Part shown: piece after piece, positions 59,179 to 64,000 of the stretch | Numbering within the stretch: the first letter of the stretch is position 1 | Layout of the letters: every line of letters begins with the position of its first letter | Assembly: GCF_013368755.1 (NCBI RefSeq) | Contig: NC_049564.1 | Coordinates: 938,001-1,002,000 of the forward strand | Reading direction: 5' to 3' | Origin: Talaromyces rugulosus | Taxonomy: Eukaryota > Ascomycota > Eurotiomycetes > Eurotiales > Trichocomaceae | DNA: 64,000 nt | The notes under the pieces: generated by a model | The model's database searches: none | Told to the model about the DNA's origin: nothing | What the model saw: the letters and a program-made list of their open reading frames with translations, nothing else | Translations under genes and position numbers: made by a program

Positions 59179-62100
59179 TCAAGCGCGCACACCAACCCTG
59201 GAACGAACCCGTGTATTGTCCATGGCTCTGCCTTTTCCTTTATCGTTGGTGATCCCATTCACTGCCGACCTCACTGGTATGCCGGATATCCTGCTCATAT
59301 TTTGGACAGCTCGGCCAAAGTCGATCGTAGTGTAATCAGAAGGCACATGTTCACCACTGACAATGCACAGGACTTTCATGCCAGGCTTGTACACCAGCCC
59401 ACTGAGCAGTTTCGGAGTGATGAGGAAATATTGGCTTCCTCCAGTGCCGCCGACACCGTCAGCACTGCCCTCGGCGGGCTTACGAGGTGCACATGCAATA
59501 TCCACCATCCGTTCGTGGACCATCCTTTCATTTCTCGGATCCATACCTTGGTTGATCTCGTCGACAACACGGAACGGAGACGCCGACAGGGATTGAAGGG
59601 CCATCAGATAGAAGATGGTACTGACGGCACGTTCACCTCCAGACTGTCGATGTGAATCGAGAATTGATAGGTTTTCATGTTCACGGAACTTGACCTGGAT
59701 CTGGATCGACCATTGGTCGAAATCACTGCGGCCTTTCTCTCCGTTTGGCCCGGGCTCTTCTTCCACCTTGTCTACGGTGACCTGGCCGGCACAGCCAATC
59801 CGTGCAAAAGAGTCCGAGAACGCGCTAGATATCTTCTCAACAAGGGCATCTAGTCTAGGTTCCCATTCATCCCGAATCTCGGCTATGGCATATTCAATGT
59901 CGGCGAGCTTGGTTTGGTATGCTGATAGTTTGTTTTGTAGCTTATCGATGGCCTTTTGCCGATCTTCGAATTCTTTGATTAAACCAGCACTGCCTTCATG
60001 GGTTAGCTCAAGGTGTGCTTTCTCCGAGTCGATATCGGCATCGAGTTGATCCACGGTCATGACGTGGGCATGGTGGGAATCGAGCAGCTCCTTTAGATCT
60101 GGTTGGGTTTTTGCAAGTTCTATGGCTTCGGTTGCTTGTCGTTGGTATGCAAGTCCAGTTTTAGCCGACTCTCTCTGTGCCTCTGAAGCCTTTTTGACCT
60201 CCTCTTTCTTGGATTCAAGGATATTTTGAATTTCGACATTGCGGGCCTTGACATTGCCAAAGTCCGAAAAGGCTTCGATATTTCGAATTTCTGCGAGTAG
60301 AAGATCTTGATGAAGCTTGCGAAGCGATTCTACCGCGTCCTATCGTAGTATTAGCACTTTTGCTGTTGAAAATGAACCGAATAAACCAACCGCATAGGCA
60401 ACAGCAGTCTCCGCTTTTTCAATTGCGGTTTGATCCTGTTTGCTGCGGATCTCTAACACGCGGGTACGAACTTGTTCGAAATTTTCCTGCGCATCTCGTT
60501 TTTTCTCCTGTTCTTGGTCTGAAAAAAATGTTAGCATATTTTTCATTTTTCGATATCAGGAATCATACTAAGCATTTCTGGTAGCGCCCTGAATTTGACG
60601 AGTGCCGTTTGTTTGTTCGATTTCTCTTGTTCAAGTCCGACCTAAAAAGTTAGCAGTTAATCCTTTACCCAAATTGCCTCAGCTTACCTTTTCTTTCTCC
60701 TTGGCTTTGAATTCTTCCTTGAGAAGTTCTGCCTTGGCCCTCTGGGCATTGATCTCCTGTTGGATTTCGTTTATTTCGTCGTTGCAGCTAGAGATGACGT
60801 CTAGCAACTCTTGCTTCAACGAGACATCTACCGGCTGGTCCGTCCATATCCTTGCTGGTCGTACTGTTTTCACTTGCGTGGATGTCGCTCCAGGACCATA
60901 CTCTCGCCTTCTATTCACTTTGTATGATCGTTTCCCGGAGACCCAACTGTTGATAGCCGTATTCTTTTCCATCCGGGCATATTCTTGATCTGATATGTCT
61001 CGGAGAACGATTGGGGTCCGATGGAGGAATTGTTCGTTGCAGAGCATGGCTATGACAGGCTCAGGGCCTGTTAGGTAGTCTTTAGCCCAACCGTCAAACC
61101 CTAGATCGTGTAGTTCGTTATCTGAAAGGGGCGATTTCAAATCGTTTAACCGAGTTGTACAGTTCCTGATGCTAACATCATGTAGCCGCAGCTCGCCATT
61201 CAGAGCTTTTTGCAAAGTCCTGAAATCTTTCGTGCTTTGGGTAGTGAAAGCTAGATGGTCGTTTCGTTGCAAAAGAGTCTCGAGTGCGTCGGCATATTTG
61301 GGATCCTTAATCGAACATGTTACCAGCGCTGGTCCAAACACTTCTGCTTCAAATTGATCCTGGTTGTCTCGGATCCACTGGTAGGCTTTGTGCGTATCAG
61401 AAGAAAGTTTCTTTAGTCGAGCCTCTTGCTGTCCGCTCTGAGAATCAAGATTTTCCAACTCGTTTTCTGCCTGTTGCTTCCGATTCTTCCTCTCCTGTAG
61501 TTTCCCAAAGATTGGCCGGCGACCATTCCTTAAATCTTCGCCTTTAGCTTCAAGATCTCTCATCTCTCTGGTCAATGATCGCTAAACGAAAGATTAGTAT
61601 CACGAAAAACACGTATGAAGACAAAGCTTACAATACGCTCATTGTAGTAATCGATATCAAAATCTTCCGGCTCTTCCTCCATCTGTCGCGTGATACGATT
61701 GATCGACTGTTGCACTTTGAATAAATTTTGCTGGTGGCTCGAGCCAGTTTTCTTTTCTGCTTCGATCTGCGCAGCAAGATCTTTTATCGCATCCTCGTGT
61801 GCTTCTATCCTATTCGCAATTTCGGTAGTGGTGGATTCTGCCCTATTAAACTTCTGGCGCTTGTACTTCACCATGTCGTCCGTCTTGCCATAATAATCCT
61901 GTTTTTCGTTGACTGCTCGCAAAGCAGGAGCCAGCTCGTCTTTCAACTCTTGTAGTTCCCTTTCGAGTCGAGCTCGGTGTTCTTTAATTTCACTAAAAGT
62001 AACGAGATAATCCGTGTATACCACATAAGGGCGAGAAAGCTTCATTATTTCAATGCGCCTTTTGATTTGGGCTCTCTCTCTCATTCTTTCGACATCCGCT

Positions 62101-63045
62101 CTTTGTAATTCTTGACGGTTTTCCAAGTTTGTGAGGTGATCCCGGTCGCCTTTATTATCTAGGAGAAGTTTCTTCTGCTCGGCCCTTAGCGTTTTGAGAG
62201 AATCGTGCCATTCAATCATTTGTGGTCCTGCAGCAGCTCTTTGAGTCGAATGTAACAACTCCACGGGAGAAAGAGCAGCAAATTCGCTGACTTTGTCCTG
62301 TGGAAGGAACTGGCAGAGATTGTCAACCTGGATAGAGAACGTCCTGGCTACTCTCTGGACTTGGTTTTTGTTTGCGTCTTTGCCATTGATGGTGAAACTG
62401 GTTTTATTGCCGTCATGCTTGATAGTTCGACGAATGATTGGGTTCGACTCGAATGGAGGGCCGCGCGCGAGCTCAATCTCGATGACTGCTTCTTTGCAGC
62501 CATGTTTCACGAATTCCGAGGCGTCTTTTGCACGTCCAAGGTGCTAAAAACAGAATGTGTTAGTTTGGGATAGCTCGAACCGTTTTCTCATAAAAAAAAA
62601 TAATAAGGCTCACCTGAGGTCCCCAGCCCAAACCCAAACATATCGCACAAACGAGAGTACTCTTGCCCGTCCCGTTAGGGCCGATGACCATGTTCAGTTT
62701 CGGACCTGGAAAAAACTCGGCAGATGTATACGTGACAAAGTCCTTCAACTTGATCCGGACGATTGCACCAGGTTGGAAATCGCCGTGTGTGCTGTAGCCA
62801 TCAGGCAGCCCCGCCCTGGTCAATGGGACCTTTTGCGTCGGTCTATCTGCGTCGTCTTCATCGTGTTCCTCATTTTGGCTTGCGTTGTTATCAGTCTCAT
62901 CGGGCGCTTCGATTCGGGGCCGTTTGCTGCCATTTGATGATTGCGAAAAGGGTGTTGTGCCTCTGACAGAGCGATCATCTTCATCCGAATCGTCTTCGAC
63001 GCGTCTGCGACGTCGTGGACCAACAGATAGCCGTGACGACGACAT
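59179..63045 (-). CDS. smc5: Structural maintenance of chromosomes protein 5 (Smc5)
   Basis: An ATPase subunit of the Smc5/6 complex for recombination repair and chromosome segregation. Complement exons 62614-63045, 61632-62543, 60688-61581, 60569-60641, 60391-60518 and 59179-60339 give 1199 residues. Walker A is GPNGTGKST (122-130). Two long coiled-coil arms flank a hinge (about residues 480-650) that includes the [13 protein letters not shown] segment. The signature motif SGGER is at about 1046-1050, and Walker B ends in DE (about 1073-1074), followed by NQGMD. The 100-residue acidic and basic head is variable. All five introns (50-70 nt) keep frame and restore the helices. Length is a little above the usual 1070-1100, owing to the head and a C-terminal tail. 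Confidence 0.93.
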
Positions 63046-63343
63046 CTTCTGCTAGAAATGAAGTCCACCCCTAGCCGTACAAGGAGTGTTTAGAAACTGC
63101 GACGAGCTCTCAAAACGGCCGTCGACTCATGTCGAGAACAACCTGCAATATTTTCTTTGCTGGTTTCCCCCACGCGGCAGTGACGCGACGACGCGCAACG
63201 GATTACAGCCGTACGCGGAAGGCGGTATACCATGGCAGAAATAAGCTATTTCTCGGTCTTTCCGCTACGACAGATGAAAGCCCAAACAAAACCGTGGATC
63301 GCATTTGCAGAGTATTTTTCTCCAAAAAAAAGTCAGGAACATC
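63046..63343. promoter_or_regulatory. Short divergent promoter of smc5 and COX14-like gene
   Basis: Only 298 bases lie between the two ATGs, so control sequences must be shared or overlapping. It holds CGCG-containing sites (near 63186 and 63219) but no element I would call firmly. Confidence 0.5.
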
Positions 63344-63715
63344 ATGGCGCCATCTCGGAGGGTCCTACGGAGCTTTTTTGTCACCGGTGCAATCATCACC
63401 ATTACCATTGGCGGCAGTCTTTACGGCGCCGAATTGAAGACCAAGCAAGAAAAAAGAGAGGTAAGCTGAGATTATTTTTCTACTGAAATATATGACATAG
63501 ATCTAACTTTGGAATACTAGGCGACGGAAAAATCTTACCAAGCGACTTATGACGAAAAGATCCGGTCCCTCCAAAGTGCACGAGACCACCTGGTGTCAAA
63601 AAGGCTCGCAGTCGAGAGACAGTTGAACGAATTGGAAGTAAAGGTGGCAGAGAGGGCGCGAAAGAACCTCAACTCGTCGGCAAACAACTCGAATAAAGAT
63701 GATTCTTCAAAGTGA
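63344..63715 (+). CDS. Small single-pass membrane protein, possibly COX14-like
   Basis: Exons 63344-63460 and 63521-63715 give 103 residues. A basic head (MAPSRRVLRS) and one membrane segment (residues about 10-28, FFVTGAIITITIGGSLYG) are followed by a Lys/Glu-rich helix. The arrangement, size and basic N-terminal lead fit mitochondrial inner-membrane assembly factors of the COX14-like family, but the similarity is short and the name is tentative. The 60 nt intron joins KREATEKSYQ in frame with standard GT-AG ends. It is divergent from smc5. Confidence 0.7.
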
Positions 63716-64000
63716 GAGGGCAATAAATGAGCCGCTACCTAGGCAGAGAAGTATCTTGCGGCTGTAGTCAGCGCTCTGTTCGACAGGCTGCCAAACCCAG
63801 GCCACCATCTGATTGCAATTAGCATACAATGGGGAACCGCTTTCCACGCCAAATGGGCTGTGACACTCGACTCGTGCTGGTTATGCGTACCGACGCTTCC
63901 GGAGCCAGCATACCAGAATGCCAAGGCCTTCAGGAGGTCTCTCGATTGTCACCATGAAGCAGAGCTTGAAGGTCGCCATTCAAAACTCCAGACCAGATTG
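63716..64000. other. Right-edge stretch without an assigned gene
   Basis: A minus-strand open frame (63739-63924) begins within the window and has no recognised domain. It may be the 3' end of a gene to the right, but the edge prevents a decision. Confidence 0.35.

Overview
The window is nuclear DNA of a filamentous ascomycete, most likely a eurotiomycete (Aspergillus/Penicillium/Talaromyces group). The signs are: genes broken by many 48-80 nt GT-AG introns with CTAAC-type branch points; no operons or ribosome binding sites; and gene content that includes a mitochondrial Arg5,6 polyprotein, NIMA kinase, a DASH subunit, Sub2, Trm44, Smc5 and an MtfA-type C2H2 regulator. Coding ends are given as the outer limits of the CDS. 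Exon joins were worked out by hand from splice consensus, reading frame and family conservation, and are listed in each entry.

Layout. 1-3.5 kb: housekeeping genes on the minus strand (partial arg5,6, synaptobrevin). 4.7-17.8 kb: an accessory block with a secreted exopolygalacturonase, an MFS transporter, an NAD-type short-chain dehydrogenase, a transcription factor carrying both C2H2 and Zn2Cys6 DNA-binding modules, and a Baeyer-Villiger-like flavin monooxygenase, followed at 18.1-21.1 kb by a large F-box protein. 21.1-30.5 kb: mostly non-coding, with one gene (MtfA-like C2H2 regulator, minus strand, 23.6-24.5 kb). It includes a 6 kb gene desert rich in the palindrome-like motif TACGGAGTA. 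30.5-31.3 kb: a phosphotransferase (APH-family) pseudogene that has lost its catalytic loop.

31.7-46.8 kb: mostly conserved genes: ankyrin/BTB protein and NIMA kinase (divergent), Wbp11-like splicing factor and a small coiled-coil protein (divergent), an F-box gene with two in-frame stops, and RNase P subunit Rpr2 and Sub2 (divergent). 46.8-64 kb: an ApbA/PanE-like Rossmann protein with a long proline-rich tail, DASH Hsk3, sedoheptulose bisphosphatase Shb17, a PHD-finger protein, Trm44, Smc5 and a small COX14-like membrane protein.

Function. The right half is core cell biology: mRNA export and splicing, tRNA and RNase P maturation, kinetochore and chromosome structure, mitotic entry, and non-oxidative ribose synthesis. 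The left accessory block could act together in breakdown or modification of a plant-derived or secondary compound, but no polyketide synthase, peptide synthetase or terpene synthase backbone gene is present, so this is inference. I found no CRISPR, tRNA or rRNA gene and no intact transposon. No clearly new multi-gene system is proven here. The best second looks are the accessory block, the two-module transcription factor, three frame-preserving splice alternatives, and the motif-rich desert.
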